Shown piece by piece: positions 36,323-44,410 of a DNA stretch of 64,000 bases. Source of the DNA: Stutzerimonas stutzeri SDM-LAC. Its GTDB lineage: Bacteria > Pseudomonadota > Gammaproteobacteria > Pseudomonadales > Pseudomonadaceae. Where the stretch lies: the NCBI RefSeq assembly GCF_000235745.1, contig NZ_AGSX01000141.1, forward strand, positions 19,370-83,369, written 5' to 3'. Both the position numbers and the translations under genes were made by a program. Each line of letters opens with the position of its first letter. The first letter of the stretch is position 1. The notes under the pieces were generated by a model. The model was not told the DNA's origin. It was given only the letters and a program-made list of their open reading frames with translations, and did no database searches.

Positions 36323-38578
36323 TCAAAGCATGCCCTGCCAAATCTCGTTGCGTTCAATGATCTGAACAAACGCTTGCGGGCTGAACCCATCAGGATACAG
36401 CGACGCAGGCTCTTCCTCTTCGTCCTGATCAAACGCTCTCAGGTAGTGCTGTTCATCGCGCAAGGTCACCTCAATGACTTCGCGCGACACGACACGAAAG
36501 CCATCAACAACCTCACCATCAAGCTCAATCGACGTGTCGACAATCCAGGCATTTAGGGCTGAAATCGATTCGTGCTCACTGAGCCCAAGTCGAGAGCGCA
36601 AGCCTGAGTCAGCCTGAAAGGCCTGGAGTACGGCCGGCTGTTTACGCTCCAATTGCCTGGCAGCTTTGCGCAGGGTATTCGTCCGGTGCAGCCAGACTTC
36701 GTGCGGTGTTGAGCGGATAAATCCGGACTTGACCTCTAGCAAGAGCACCACGCCGTCCAGGTATGCCAGCAGATCTATCTCACCGGCGTCAGGCTCTTCA
36801 CTGCAGAGCGGCTGATAGCCAACAACCACACGGAACCCCCTCTGCCTGAGCGCCTCGGCGAGCTCGTGCTCCACACGCTCGGTTTCGCCGCGCAGCTCAG
36901 GCCGACGCTGCTCGACACGACGCAGGTTATTCACCGCAGCCGTCAAACTGTTCTGCCGGCCGGCAACCCAGGGAAACTGAAAGCTGTAGCGGCCGATCTT
37001 ATAAAATGGCCGTTCGTACAGTCTTGGCGTTGGCATGTTTGGCGTCTGCTTGAGCTGCGCAGACAGCGCCTGCAGATCACTGGTCCAAAACTGCAAAATC
37101 GCCTTGGCTGCATCAGCATCACCTGCAGGATGCTCATCACTGACCGTCCATGCGCGGATCCGCCGAACTTTAGCTGGCAACTCTGACCAGGTCATGGGAA
37201 AACGATTCTCTCCCTGCAGCAACCCCTCAAAGGCCAAACGCCCGAGTGCTGCTAAAGGGTCCCCCAGGTCATCTAGGTAGCGCTGATAAGGCTGCAGGTA
37301 TGCCTGTTCGAAAAAAGCCCTGGTCAGCTCGCTGGCGAGCATGGCGTGATGCAGCGAAACTTCAGCGCCATCGTTAAGCCTGACGCGCTCACCTAACCCG
37401 AAGACAACTTGTAAGTAGAGCTGGCTACGAACGGACTTTATATAAGCGAGCTGATTGGCCTCATGGTTTTCAGGGCTGCCCATGATCTTCCCCGCCATAC
37501 CTGAAGCAGCAAACACCTCAACTGCACGGCGCATCCAGTAACACCAGAACAACTGGCTTTTGCGTTCGGTACGCTGCCAACGCTGTGTGCCCTCATCGGT
37601 CTTATTGAAGATGACTGACTGTCCAGGCCTGAGTTGGTAATCACACTCACTGTCGTAGCAGAACCAGTCGATGGATCCTTCGTAGTCGATGCGCTCACGC
37701 ATCGCAGCGACCAATACAGCCAACGTTTCCAAATGAGCTACACATTCAGCTCCCCCGCCAGAGTGAGGGAAGAGCATTGGCGATAGGTGCCGTTTCAGCG
37801 AGCGCCCGAGTATCTCCTCGGATAGTCGAAAATCAGACTCGGTGCAGACTTTAAGCTTGCGCAGAACGATCCGTTCGTAGACGCCCCAATCCTTGCCAGC
37901 AGGATCATCATCTACCTCGCCCAGACGGCCATAGGCCAACACACTGAGATAGGAGAGCAGCTCAAGCAGGGAGAGCGACTTCAGCTGATTTTCAGCCTGA
38001 GCAATTGCTTCATCAAAAGGTTCGAGTTGCTGCAGAAGGCGATCACAGACGCCAAAGAATTCTTCCCACGCATCGCCGCTCAGCGTCTCCCGAAGATGCT
38101 TCCAAAGCGGTGATCCGCTGCGGGTAAAGAGCTTCGAATAACGAATGGCCCAGCGCAATACATCTGGATGATGAACGGCCAAATGCTCCAGCAGCTCCTT
38201 GCTGATCACATCATCGAAATGCAGAGCGCGCGCCAACGCCTGGCTTGCAACCTGAGCCCCCTCAAGGTTGACGGGCTCAAACCAGAAACTAGCAGCAACC
38301 AATCCGGCCGCTCGATTGCGTGCGGTGTATTTTCCTTGCGGACGCTGATCCAGAAAATCATGCAGGCACTCGTCGAGCGCCATGCCTGGGGCGAATTGAT
38401 TCAGATAACCAGTAAAGCGAGTCTGGTAATACTCCTGGCATTGCAGATCCTGGTTCTGCACAACTGATAACCCTTCACCGAATAATGCCGTGATCATACG
38501 GGATTGATGTGACCCTATCTTCTTGCGCGCCAGCTCACCGGCTATGATCCGACCGAGCGATGCAAAAGCGTGGAGCAT
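36323..38578 (-). CDS. Large protein of unknown function with a C-terminal PD-(D/E)xK nuclease motif
   Basis: A 751-aa protein that I do not recognise as a whole. Residues 1-550 are mainly helical (LSLLELLSYLSVLAYGRLGEV; QLFWCYWMRRAVEVFAASG), with no ATPase or helicase motif. The C-terminal part has a restriction-endonuclease-like signature: GEIDLLAYLDGVVLLLEVKSG, giving Asp602 and Glu615-x-Lys617, preceded by RVEHELAEALRQRGFRVVVGY. It lies upstream of the BREX operon on the same strand but behind its own gap of 230 bp. The start is uncertain: ATG 38578 nearly touches the divergent gene, and ATG 38497 (724 aa) would leave room for promoters. Defence function is inferred from the nuclease motif and location. 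Confidence 0.72.
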   Translation of the reverse strand: MLHAFASLGRIIAGELARKKIGSHQSRMITALFGEGLSVVQNQDLQCQEYYQTRFTGYLNQFAPGMALDECLHDFLDQRPQGKYTARNRAAGLVAASFWFEPVNLEGAQVASQALARALHFDDVISKELLEHLAVHHPDVLRWAIRYSKLFTRSGSPLWKHLRETLSGDAWEEFFGVCDRLLQQLEPFDEAIAQAENQLKSLSLLELLSYLSVLAYGRLGEVDDDPAGKDWGVYERIVLRKLKVCTESDFRLSEEILGRSLKRHLSPMLFPHSGGGAECVAHLETLAVLVAAMRERIDYEGSIDWFCYDSECDYQLRPGQSVIFNKTDEGTQRWQRTERKSQLFWCYWMRRAVEVFAASGMAGKIMGSPENHEANQLAYIKSVRSQLYLQVVFGLGERVRLNDGAEVSLHHAMLASELTRAFFEQAYLQPYQRYLDDLGDPLAALGRLAFEGLLQGENRFPMTWSELPAKVRRIRAWTVSDEHPAGDADAAKAILQFWTSDLQALSAQLKQTPNMPTPRLYERPFYKIGRYSFQFPWVAGRQNSLTAAVNNLRRVEQRRPELRGETERVEHELAEALRQRGFRVVVGYQPLCSEEPDAGEIDLLAYLDGVVLLLEVKSGFIRSTPHEVWLHRTNTLRKAARQLERKQPAVLQAFQADSGLRSRLGLSEHESISALNAWIVDTSIELDGEVVDGFRVVSREVIEVTLRDEQHYLRAFDQDEEEEPASLYPDGFSPQAFVQIIERNEIWQGML

Positions 38579-38580
38579 GG

Positions 38581-39675
38581 ATGATGCACGAAAACAAAAT
38601 TCCTTTTGGCGAGCGTGATGGAGACTTATTCCGCGCCTTTGAAGTCGAGAATGGTCTTCGCTGCAACTGCATTTGCCCAGGTTGCCGGCAGCCACTGAAT
38701 GCTGCCAACAATGGCGAAAAAGTCGCTCCTCACTTTCGCCATGCCCAATCGAATGATTGCACCACTGGCTTTCGCGAGGGAGTCAGACGCGCCGCAGTTG
38801 CACTGATTGTGCAGCACAAGCAGCTCCTGCTCCCGACCTTCGTCGACATGGCTAGAATTGTTACAGCAAGCGGCCGAGCGCTGGAAGAAAAGGTCGAGCT
38901 ACCGCCGGTGGCAGTCACAGCAGACTCAGTCGAACGATTCGTTGAGCTGGATGGGTTGAGAGGTCATGCGATCCTGCATCTATCTGGCCGAAAGTTGATC
39001 GTACGCATCAAGATGTCCTCCAGGATGGAGCATGAGCGTTACCGCCAGTTTCAAGCGCTCGAGCACTCCAGCATGGAGATTGACCTGCACCGCCTAACCC
39101 TTGAGCAGATCAATGATGCTGAGAGTTACAAGCATGCCGTGCTGCAGGATCCGTCGAATCGTTACTGGATCAGATGTCTTCGTGGCGAATCATTAAAAAC
39201 CTTCAAGGAGCAGCAGCTCCAATCACGGGCCTTTGAGCTGAATGCTACTTGGCTAAAAGAACAGGCCGAGCGTAAAGCTAAAGAACAAGCTCGGCAGCTT
39301 GCCATCGCCAATGAGGCTGCCGAGCATGATCTGGCTTTGAAGGCGCATCGAGCAATGCAAGCTGAAATTGCAGCCCATCAGCCAACCCAACTGCAAGACG
39401 CCAATGTAAACGGTAGATCCGAGCTCATCGCGGCAACGATGCTGAAAGCTTTGCGCGATTGGAACGGAAAGGCCGCAGAATGCAGAGCCTGCTACCTGCT
39501 CAGCCCACCAGGCTCCCGGTTCTGCCCCTACTGCGCTGTCGATGGACGCGGACTAACTGAAACAACCGTATCGCCCGACCTGCCAGCAACCATTCACAAG
39601 CGAATGTACTGCTCTGCCAAGCCGAGCATGTCGGTAAAAGCGGCCCCCTATCTCGTTGTGAGGCCGGATATCTAA
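38581..39675 (+). CDS. CoiA-like competence-protein-family member with a degenerate nuclease core
   Basis: A 364-aa protein. The N terminus has the CoiA-type zinc knuckle: C-x-C-x-CPGC (27-35), then APHFRHAQ (about 50). The following region reads DGLRGHAILHLSGRKLIVRIKM; in active CoiA-like PD-(D/E)xK proteins a Asp and a E-x-K would be expected, but here His and Arg replace the acidic residues while Lys remains, so it may be inactive. Residues about 230-275 are a charged coiled coil. A second zinc knuckle, CRACYLL...FCPYC, lies near 300-320. ATG 38581 (or 38584) follows GGAG at 38572; its start is 2 bp from the longest start of the divergent nuclease gene. Confidence 0.68.
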   Translation: MMHENKIPFGERDGDLFRAFEVENGLRCNCICPGCRQPLNAANNGEKVAPHFRHAQSNDCTTGFREGVRRAAVALIVQHKQLLLPTFVDMARIVTASGRALEEKVELPPVAVTADSVERFVELDGLRGHAILHLSGRKLIVRIKMSSRMEHERYRQFQALEHSSMEIDLHRLTLEQINDAESYKHAVLQDPSNRYWIRCLRGESLKTFKEQQLQSRAFELNATWLKEQAERKAKEQARQLAIANEAAEHDLALKAHRAMQAEIAAHQPTQLQDANVNGRSELIAATMLKALRDWNGKAAECRACYLLSPPGSRFCPYCAVDGRGLTETTVSPDLPATIHKRMYCSAKPSMSVKAAPYLVVRPDI

Positions 39676-39676
39676 T

Positions 39677-40402
39677 CTAGCCCCTGCTGGTACCGAATCC
39701 ACGTTGACGATCCCCGTAGGACTTCGTAGCCACCTTGCACAGGTAGCTTGCACGATGGAACAGATCCGGTAGCTCATCTACAAGAATCTTGCGATCTTCC
39801 CCTGCGACCCTCCGCATACGGGGATGCCGGTCTATCCGATACGTCGCATTGTCGGGGATATGTACCAGCCCATCGACCTCATAGATCGACAACCCCAGCG
39901 CACTGGCCCAGGACTCTTCTAAGCGCCTGATCATGTTGACTCTCTCGGAGCCCAGCCGCCCCACCGTGTAATAGGCATCCCGGTTAAGCAGGATGAGCAA
40001 GTGGTAATGCTGCTTACCGCCTTGGCCGATCTCCCTCGACCAGACGTACCTGACCTTACAGCCACGAGCGTAGCCACGTTCGCCCACCTTCTCTTGGTGG
40101 TACTGGATCTTCTTCGTGAATGACTCAAAGAACCGACTGATGACCTGGTTGGTATAGGCGTAGTGCGGCAGCTCGATGCCATAGGGCAATCGGAGATCCA
40201 CCCTAAATGCCAAGGCCCTAGGGTATTCAGCTAAGGCAAGCTCGATGGTGTGCTTAAGCGCGGACAGGTACTCCCGGATGAAAGGCCCTTTGTCGATCAT
40301 CAGGCGTAGACCTTCGAAGGTGTCGGCGTAGTGAAGGCTGAGGTTACTGTTCTCAGAATGACGGAGTGGTTTGCGGGTAGTGTTATTGGTATTGATGAGC
40401 AT
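39677..40402 (-). CDS. Inovirus Gp2 / YagK-YfjJ-domain replication-type protein
   Basis: A 241-aa protein of the YagK/YfjJ C-terminal (inovirus Gp2-like) family found in satellite phages and integrated elements. Typical features: FFESFTKKIQYHQEKVGERGY, VRYVWSREIGQGGKQHYHLLILLNRDAYY (about 118-146, an HxH-containing strand like HUH enzymes), the GRLGSERVNMIRRLEESWASALG block, and a C-terminal LFHRASYLCKVATKSYG with the family YLCK motif. A replication-initiation role is inferred from the HUH-like strand and family context. ATG 40402 has AGAGGT 7 bp upstream. It is convergent with the CoiA-like gene, the stops being adjacent. Confidence 0.82.
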   Translation of the reverse strand: MLINTNNTTRKPLRHSENSNLSLHYADTFEGLRLMIDKGPFIREYLSALKHTIELALAEYPRALAFRVDLRLPYGIELPHYAYTNQVISRFFESFTKKIQYHQEKVGERGYARGCKVRYVWSREIGQGGKQHYHLLILLNRDAYYTVGRLGSERVNMIRRLEESWASALGLSIYEVDGLVHIPDNATYRIDRHPRMRRVAGEDRKILVDELPDLFHRASYLCKVATKSYGDRQRGFGTSRG

Positions 40403-40878
40403 GGTTATGACCTCTTAGTGGTTGAGTTTCATAACCTGTGCCTGCTGTGTACTTTTTAACCGTTACCTGTCCTCGCCTGATCTGTTGGTTGATCTATCTG
40501 CATGCGTTGTACTGCTAGCCTTTCAGGTGGTGACTCAGTGTCCGACGCCTTGTGTATGAGATCTGGTCAGTGAAGGTCGCTCTCGGTTAGGCGTGAACCC
40601 TTCGGGTAGTAATAGCTAGTAAAAGCATAATACCCGCACCGCACTTTCCGTCACCGACCAGCTCGGGCAAAGCCACCTCATTCATCCAGCCAGAGCGTCC
40701 ATTTTTGCCGAGTTCAGATTTCGGAAATAAATCAAGCCGAAGATCCCTGAGCAAGATATCGGAACTGAGCCTGTCGGGGCGGTGGGAGCGGCACCGCCAC
40801 GACTTGCCGTGACGAGCCGAACAGCCAGGGCGGCATAAGCGCCATGACCAGCCGCAGCCGGTCATGGCGCTGTTAGTT
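40403..40878. other. 476-bp non-coding region between the Gp2-like gene and alpA
   Basis: No credible gene; a 92-aa frame on the minus strand (40587-40865) has low-quality, Arg/Cys-rich sequence. The stretch holds several hairpins: GGCGGTG/CACCGCC around 40778-40798, an ACCC-TTCG-GGGT-like loop near 40598-40608, and a 12-bp perfect stem at 40838-40871. It could contain the promoter and leader of the Gp2-like gene, a small RNA, or a replication origin for it. Confidence 0.4.
40838..40871 (-). terminator. Perfect 12-bp inverted repeat just after alpA
   Basis: AGCGCCATGACC (40838-40849) pairs with GGTCATGGCGCT (40860-40871), loop of 10 nt. It begins 8 bp past the alpA stop on the minus strand. 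The tail is not T-rich (TTATGCC), so it is either a weak terminator or an RNA-stabilising or protein-binding element. Confidence 0.5.
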
Positions 40879-41109
40879 CTAGCTGGCCATGCTCAAACGA
40901 ACGGTGGAACGCGTGGAAGCTCCCTCAGCCAGATCGCGCTCCTCGATCTTGGCCAGAATCCAATCAAAGACCTCGCTTTCGACAAATCCGACCGACCTAT
41001 CGCCTAACGAGACCGGCGACGGAAACCGGGCTTCCCCGATGTACTTGTACAGGGTTGACCGAGACAAACCAGTTGTGTCGATGACTTCTTTCAATCGCAT
41101 GATTCGCAT
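40879..41109 (-). CDS. alpA: AlpA-family excisionase-like transcriptional regulator
   Basis: A 76-aa MerR-like helix-turn-helix protein: MRIMRLKEVIDTTGLSRSTLYKYIGEARFPSPVSLGDRSVGFVESEVFDWI matches the AlpA pattern (LKEV...GLSRSTLY...FP.PV.LG.R.VGW). AlpA proteins activate integrase expression or act as excisionase in P4-like and similar islands. Here it is far from the integrase (32 kb by map) but close to it if the element circularises. An excision role is inferred. Confidence 0.88.
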   Translation of the reverse strand: MRIMRLKEVIDTTGLSRSTLYKYIGEARFPSPVSLGDRSVGFVESEVFDWILAKIEERDLAEGASTRSTVRLSMAS

Positions 41110-41179
41110 GAGCAGGCTCCTCTGTATGGCTCAGAGGATGTGCAGAGAGTGTAAAAATTGACCTGAACAGCCAGAAGCT

Positions 41180-42481
41180 CTAGCTGGGAGGGGTCAGCAA
41201 GCCAGGCACATAACCGCACTTCATCACCAAGTCAGTCTCTCCGTGGAATTCTTCAAGAGATCCGTCACGGAAATCCCTCATCAAAATGCAACCTTTTTGA
41301 TGGGCCGGAGCTGGGTAAAACATCAGAGAAACAATTCTCAAGGCACTTGCTTCCTCGCCTGGTGCGGGTATCAGCCTTACCAGCTGCGGCTGATAGCTCT
41401 GCCAGATCTTACCGCTAAGCCTTTTCTTCAAAAGCTCAGCCCATTCATACGCCAGCGCAAAGAAATGATCGGGCATCCCAGGCCAGTAATAGCCAGCCTC
41501 ACTTTGCCTTGGATTACCAACCTTCAACTGAGTTAATTCGCGCGCGATCATGCCCTCCAACGATGCGGGGGCAGCACCATACTCACTGCTCGGCTCGCCC
41601 CACGTTTTGGAAAGCAGATGCGATGTATACCTAGCGAGCTTGTGATAAAGGACATCAAGCACGGCTGGCCCGAGGGCGAGAAGAGCTTTCTGGATGTCGG
41701 AGCGCAATCCGCTCGTAAGCCTTTCATAGCCAGACAGCCCTTCGCTAGCGTAAACCAGCAGCCCGTGAGGGCTCTGGTCAGTAAGCTGAGGATGTCCAAG
41801 GTTCAGGTAGTAGATGCTAGGTACCTTGGCCCCAACAAAAACTCCGTTGGATACGCCCGGTACGTGGCAACGCATAAAACCAAGATTCAAAAGCCGCTTG
41901 ACCTGGTGCTTCAGCGCAGCCGAGTTCAAGCCTGTCATCGCTCGGAGCCTCGCCTCTCCGATGCCTATAACAACACCGCACTGATCCGCGGAGATTAAAA
42001 GGGCAGCCAGGAGAACTCTCGTGGAAGCAGCTAGGCGACCATGCGCCCCTGGGGCTGCTGGACGCCCATCCTCGCGTACTTGTTTACGAGCAACCCTCAC
42101 GCGCGTTGTATCCGCATCGGGCAAAGGCCTCTCTGCAAACACATCAGGCTCACAAAAAAGGCGCAGAACCAGATCCTCATGGGTAACTCTGCCCCTCTCG
42201 TTTTCGCCTAGCAGATCAAGCAAGGGTTGCGACGCCTCATATTCTTGGCTTGGGCGCCCTTTCTGCTCAGCCAGTTTTTTCGTCGTCAACAATCCAGCCT
42301 CTACCAACCCCCGCGTAGCTTCTCTGACCAACCTCTCCGTAAGACAGTGGAGCTTTGCAAATTCCTTGACCTTGTACGAAGCACCTAAACCTGCCGTCCA
42401 CTGACACACCATAACCTGAAGCAAAAATCTAGCCTCTGCCCCAAGGCCATTAATCTCTGAAAAAACAAGCGCTCTATGCAT
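41180..42481 (-). CDS. Unknown protein with winged-helix-like segments, divergent from the RHH gene
   Basis: A 433-aa protein with no recognised family. The N terminus reads like a winged helix (ARFLLQVMVCQWTAGLGASYKVKEFAKLHCLTERLVREATRGLVEAGLLTTKK, about 14-70), and a second HTH-like stretch follows (STRVLLAALLISADQCGVVIGIGEARLRAMTGLNSAALKHQVKRLLNLGFM, about 150-205). Two winged helices in tandem recall plasmid replication initiators or regulators, but no Rep motif is seen. ATG 42481 is used; GTG 42490 is alternative; the ribosome site is weak. It is divergent from the RHH gene across a 12-bp phased repeat array. Confidence 0.6.
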   Translation of the reverse strand: MHRALVFSEINGLGAEARFLLQVMVCQWTAGLGASYKVKEFAKLHCLTERLVREATRGLVEAGLLTTKKLAEQKGRPSQEYEASQPLLDLLGENERGRVTHEDLVLRLFCEPDVFAERPLPDADTTRVRVARKQVREDGRPAAPGAHGRLAASTRVLLAALLISADQCGVVIGIGEARLRAMTGLNSAALKHQVKRLLNLGFMRCHVPGVSNGVFVGAKVPSIYYLNLGHPQLTDQSPHGLLVYASEGLSGYERLTSGLRSDIQKALLALGPAVLDVLYHKLARYTSHLLSKTWGEPSSEYGAAPASLEGMIARELTQLKVGNPRQSEAGYYWPGMPDHFFALAYEWAELLKKRLSGKIWQSYQPQLVRLIPAPGEEASALRIVSLMFYPAPAHQKGCILMRDFRDGSLEEFHGETDLVMKCGYVPGLLTPPS

Positions 42482-42538
42482 TACTAACACCGGAACATAG
42501 AAGAATTAGATGACGATTTATACCCTATATTTTCTGCT

Positions 42539-42645
42539 ATTAATATTCATGTAACGTAATGGGTAACGGCACAGGTAACACAACCGATAATTACGCAGGT
42601 AATATACCGTTAATCGACCTGATAACTGGACATGTAATGAGGCCT
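42539..42645. repeat. 12-bp phased iteron-like array in the divergent control region
   Basis: Reading from 42551 in 12-bp steps, units begin GTAAC (42551), GTAAC (42563), GTAAC (42575), ATAAT (42587), GTAAT (42599), TAATC (42611, an 11-bp unit), ATAAC (42622), GTAAT (42634); a weaker ATTAA occurs at 42539. The core is RTAAY preceded by N-G/A-G. Such phasing, about one and one-fifth helical turns, is typical of tandem binding sites. It lies between the divergent unknown gene and the RHH gene and overlaps the longer possible N terminus of the latter. Confidence 0.7.
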
Positions 42646-43374
42646 TATAGAAGCGAAAATAGCCGCCACGCGAAGGAGAGCTGGGAGCGAGATGGTCTAG
42701 AAGAAAGCGTTACGATTACGCCTCCTAGCTGGCTCAGCGAGGAGCGCAGAGAAGAATGGCTATGGGCTGCGAATTACCTACTTGAACGAACAACGTACCA
42801 AGATCGAGAACTTGGCCTTCTCATCCATGACGACTTCAAAGCCCTCACTCGGTTAATCCACAATCTTGAGTCGACAACCCACGGCCTCAAGCTCCTTGCA
42901 CGCCTGAGAAATGCAATCAGACAACGGCAGTACCGCTCATCTAAAGGGAGTAGGACAACGTGCTCATTCACCCTCCCGGTAGCCATCAAAGCAGCACTGG
43001 GACGCCTAGCGAAAGGCAACAGAATCACCGTGACAGCCCAGATTCAACGCCTGATTGAGGACGCTACGGAACTGGCTAGCGAGCGGAAAGCGACGAAGCG
43101 CCAAGAGGCGCTGAATGCCAAGATCATGCGCAATGACTACAAGCTAGCGCTTGAGCTGAACAAAGTCAGAATTGACGAGACCGAGAAGCAATTGCGTCAC
43201 TGCCAGAAGCAGCTAGCGCGATGGGAAACATTCTGGAAGGATGAACCACTAGAGCTTTCAACCGACGACGAAGCCGCCGCTACGAAGCTTACTGAAGAGC
43301 GGATGCGCGCAATCAAGGAGGCAATCAGTGCGGCCGAAGCCAAGTATAGGATGCTAAGTCCGAGAGCAATTTAA
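42637..43374 (+). CDS. Ribbon-helix-helix-like DNA-binding protein with coiled-coil C terminus
   Basis: A 245-aa basic protein. A stretch near residues 100-135 fits a ribbon-helix-helix fold: RTTCSFTLPVAIKAALGRLA then GNRITVTAQIQRLIEDATEL (strand, helix, turn, helix). The C-terminal 100 residues are charged coiled coil (ALELNKVRIDETEKQLRHCQ). ATG 42637 is preferred because the frame upstream to ATG 42559 would translate the 12-bp repeats into (G/D)N-rich low complexity; neither start has a good ribosome site. It is the last gene before attR. RHH proteins often bind tandem repeats in their own promoters or in centromere-like sites, so the array at 42539 is a natural target (inference). Confidence 0.6.
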   Translation: MRPYRSENSRHAKESWERDGLEESVTITPPSWLSEERREEWLWAANYLLERTTYQDRELGLLIHDDFKALTRLIHNLESTTHGLKLLARLRNAIRQRQYRSSKGSRTTCSFTLPVAIKAALGRLAKGNRITVTAQIQRLIEDATELASERKATKRQEALNAKIMRNDYKLALELNKVRIDETEKQLRHCQKQLARWETFWKDEPLELSTDDEAAATKLTEERMRAIKEAISAAEAKYRMLSPRAI

Positions 43375-43391
43375 GAGGCAAAGGAATCAAA

Positions 43392-43412
43392 ACAGGGTAC
43401 AGAACCGGGTAT
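43392..43412 (+). repeat. Phased GGGTA repeats near the right end (candidate arm-type sites)
   Basis: ACAGGGTAC (43392-43400) and ACCGGGTAT (43404-43412), with GGGTA cores exactly 12 bp apart (43395 and 43407). They mirror the ACCGGGTA pair next to attL. They lie between the last island gene and attR, 53 bp from the att repeat. Confidence 0.5.
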
Positions 43413-43464
43413 GTAATTTATTAAAATTAACAAAACCAACGTAATCATTGACCTCCAAGCCATG

Positions 43465-43484
43465 ACTTCCGCTTTAACGTCTGA
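43465..43484 (+). repeat. attR: right attachment-site repeat (copy of the ychF 3' end)
   Basis: ACTTCCGCTTTAACGTCTGA, identical to 7900-7919 except for C to T at the wobble position of a Phe codon. The flanks differ on both sides. Downstream sequence returns to chromosomal-type genes. Role inferred from the matching attL and the integrase. Confidence 0.82.
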
Positions 43485-43523
43485 CGCTGCCACTCGATCA
43501 GCTCCCGCTGGACGATGCCCCTC

Positions 43524-43553
43524 AAGAAGCCCCGCTTACCCGCGGGGCTTCTT
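43524..43553 (+). terminator. Hairpin terminator beyond attR, probably the former ychF terminator
   Basis: A perfect 12-bp stem AAGAAGCCCCGC (43524-43535) / GCGGGGCTTCTT (43542-43553), 6-nt loop. It lies 40 bp after the ychF-like stop codon in attR, the same distance at which the island's own terminator follows ychF on the left. The T tract is short. Confidence 0.72.
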
Positions 43554-43706
43554 ACATTTGGCGCCTGAAATATTGGCGTAACGTCGCGTCATCGGCTTGA
43601 TCGCCGTATTCGTCTGACGACCGGCATGTCATCTGCTACTTACGAGCGGAATATTCGCCCCGTTTATGCGGTCGGAACAGGCAGACTTTCCGACGCCGGA
43701 GTAGCG

Positions 43707-44405
43707 ATGAACAGCCTCACCGAACCCTTGATTCAGCATCTCGACGACACCTTTTTCGACCGGGACGCGCAAATCGTCGCCCAGGATCTGCTAGGCACCG
43801 TGATTCGCCACTGCGTAGACGGGCTGTGGTTGTCGGCGCGCATCATCGAGACCGAGGCCTACTACATCGACGAGAAAGCCAGTCACTCTTCGCTCGGCCA
43901 AAGCCCCTCGCGGCGCGCCATGTTCATGCCAGCCGGCCATCTCTATCTTTATTATTCGCGCGGCGGCGACTCGCTCAACTTCAGCGTACAAGGGGACGGC
44001 AACGCTGTCTGCATCAAGGCTGGATATCCCTGGGTCGACTCGCTGTCATGTGAGGAATCCATCGAGCGCATGCGCAGCAACAGCCCAGCCGCCGCCGGCG
44101 GCCCTCGCCCTTTGACTCGTCTGTGCTCGGGCCAGACGCTGCTGTGCAAGGCGCTGGGATTGACCGTCACGCAATGGAACGCGCAACGCATGGACCCGAC
44201 CCGCCTGCGCGTGGATGACATCGGCGCCCGCCCCGACATCATCCAGACGACGCGCCTGGGCATTCCAGCCGGCCGCGACGAGCACCTGCCCCACCGCTTC
44301 GTCGATGCAGGCTTCGCCGCGCACTGCACGCGCAACCCGCTGCGCCGTGGGCAAGTGGAAGGTGAGGACTACGCACTGCTGCGCCGCCAGCTGTTGGCGA
44401 GCTGA
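43707..44405 (+). CDS. 3-methyladenine DNA glycosylase (AAG/Mpg family)
   Basis: A base-excision repair enzyme that removes alkylated purines. 232 aa. Conserved segments: ARIIETEAYYIDEKASHS with the catalytic Glu (about 51), RRAMFMPAGHLYLYYSRGGDSLNF, RPLTRLCSGQTLLCKALGLT, and the C-terminal IGIPAGRDEHL-like RLGIPAGRDEH. ATG 43707 has GGAG 5 bp upstream and gives the usual length; an in-frame ATG at 43626 would add 27 unlikely residues. First chromosomal gene right of the island. Confidence 0.93.
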   Translation: MNSLTEPLIQHLDDTFFDRDAQIVAQDLLGTVIRHCVDGLWLSARIIETEAYYIDEKASHSSLGQSPSRRAMFMPAGHLYLYYSRGGDSLNFSVQGDGNAVCIKAGYPWVDSLSCEESIERMRSNSPAAAGGPRPLTRLCSGQTLLCKALGLTVTQWNAQRMDPTRLRVDDIGARPDIIQTTRLGIPAGRDEHLPHRFVDAGFAAHCTRNPLRRGQVEGEDYALLRRQLLAS

Positions 44406-44410
44406 ACGGC

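Noticed and set aside
40587-40865. A 92-codon minus-strand frame beside alpA
   Set aside because: Arg/Cys/Trp-rich sequence, no ribosome site, overlaps a perfect hairpin; better read as non-coding.
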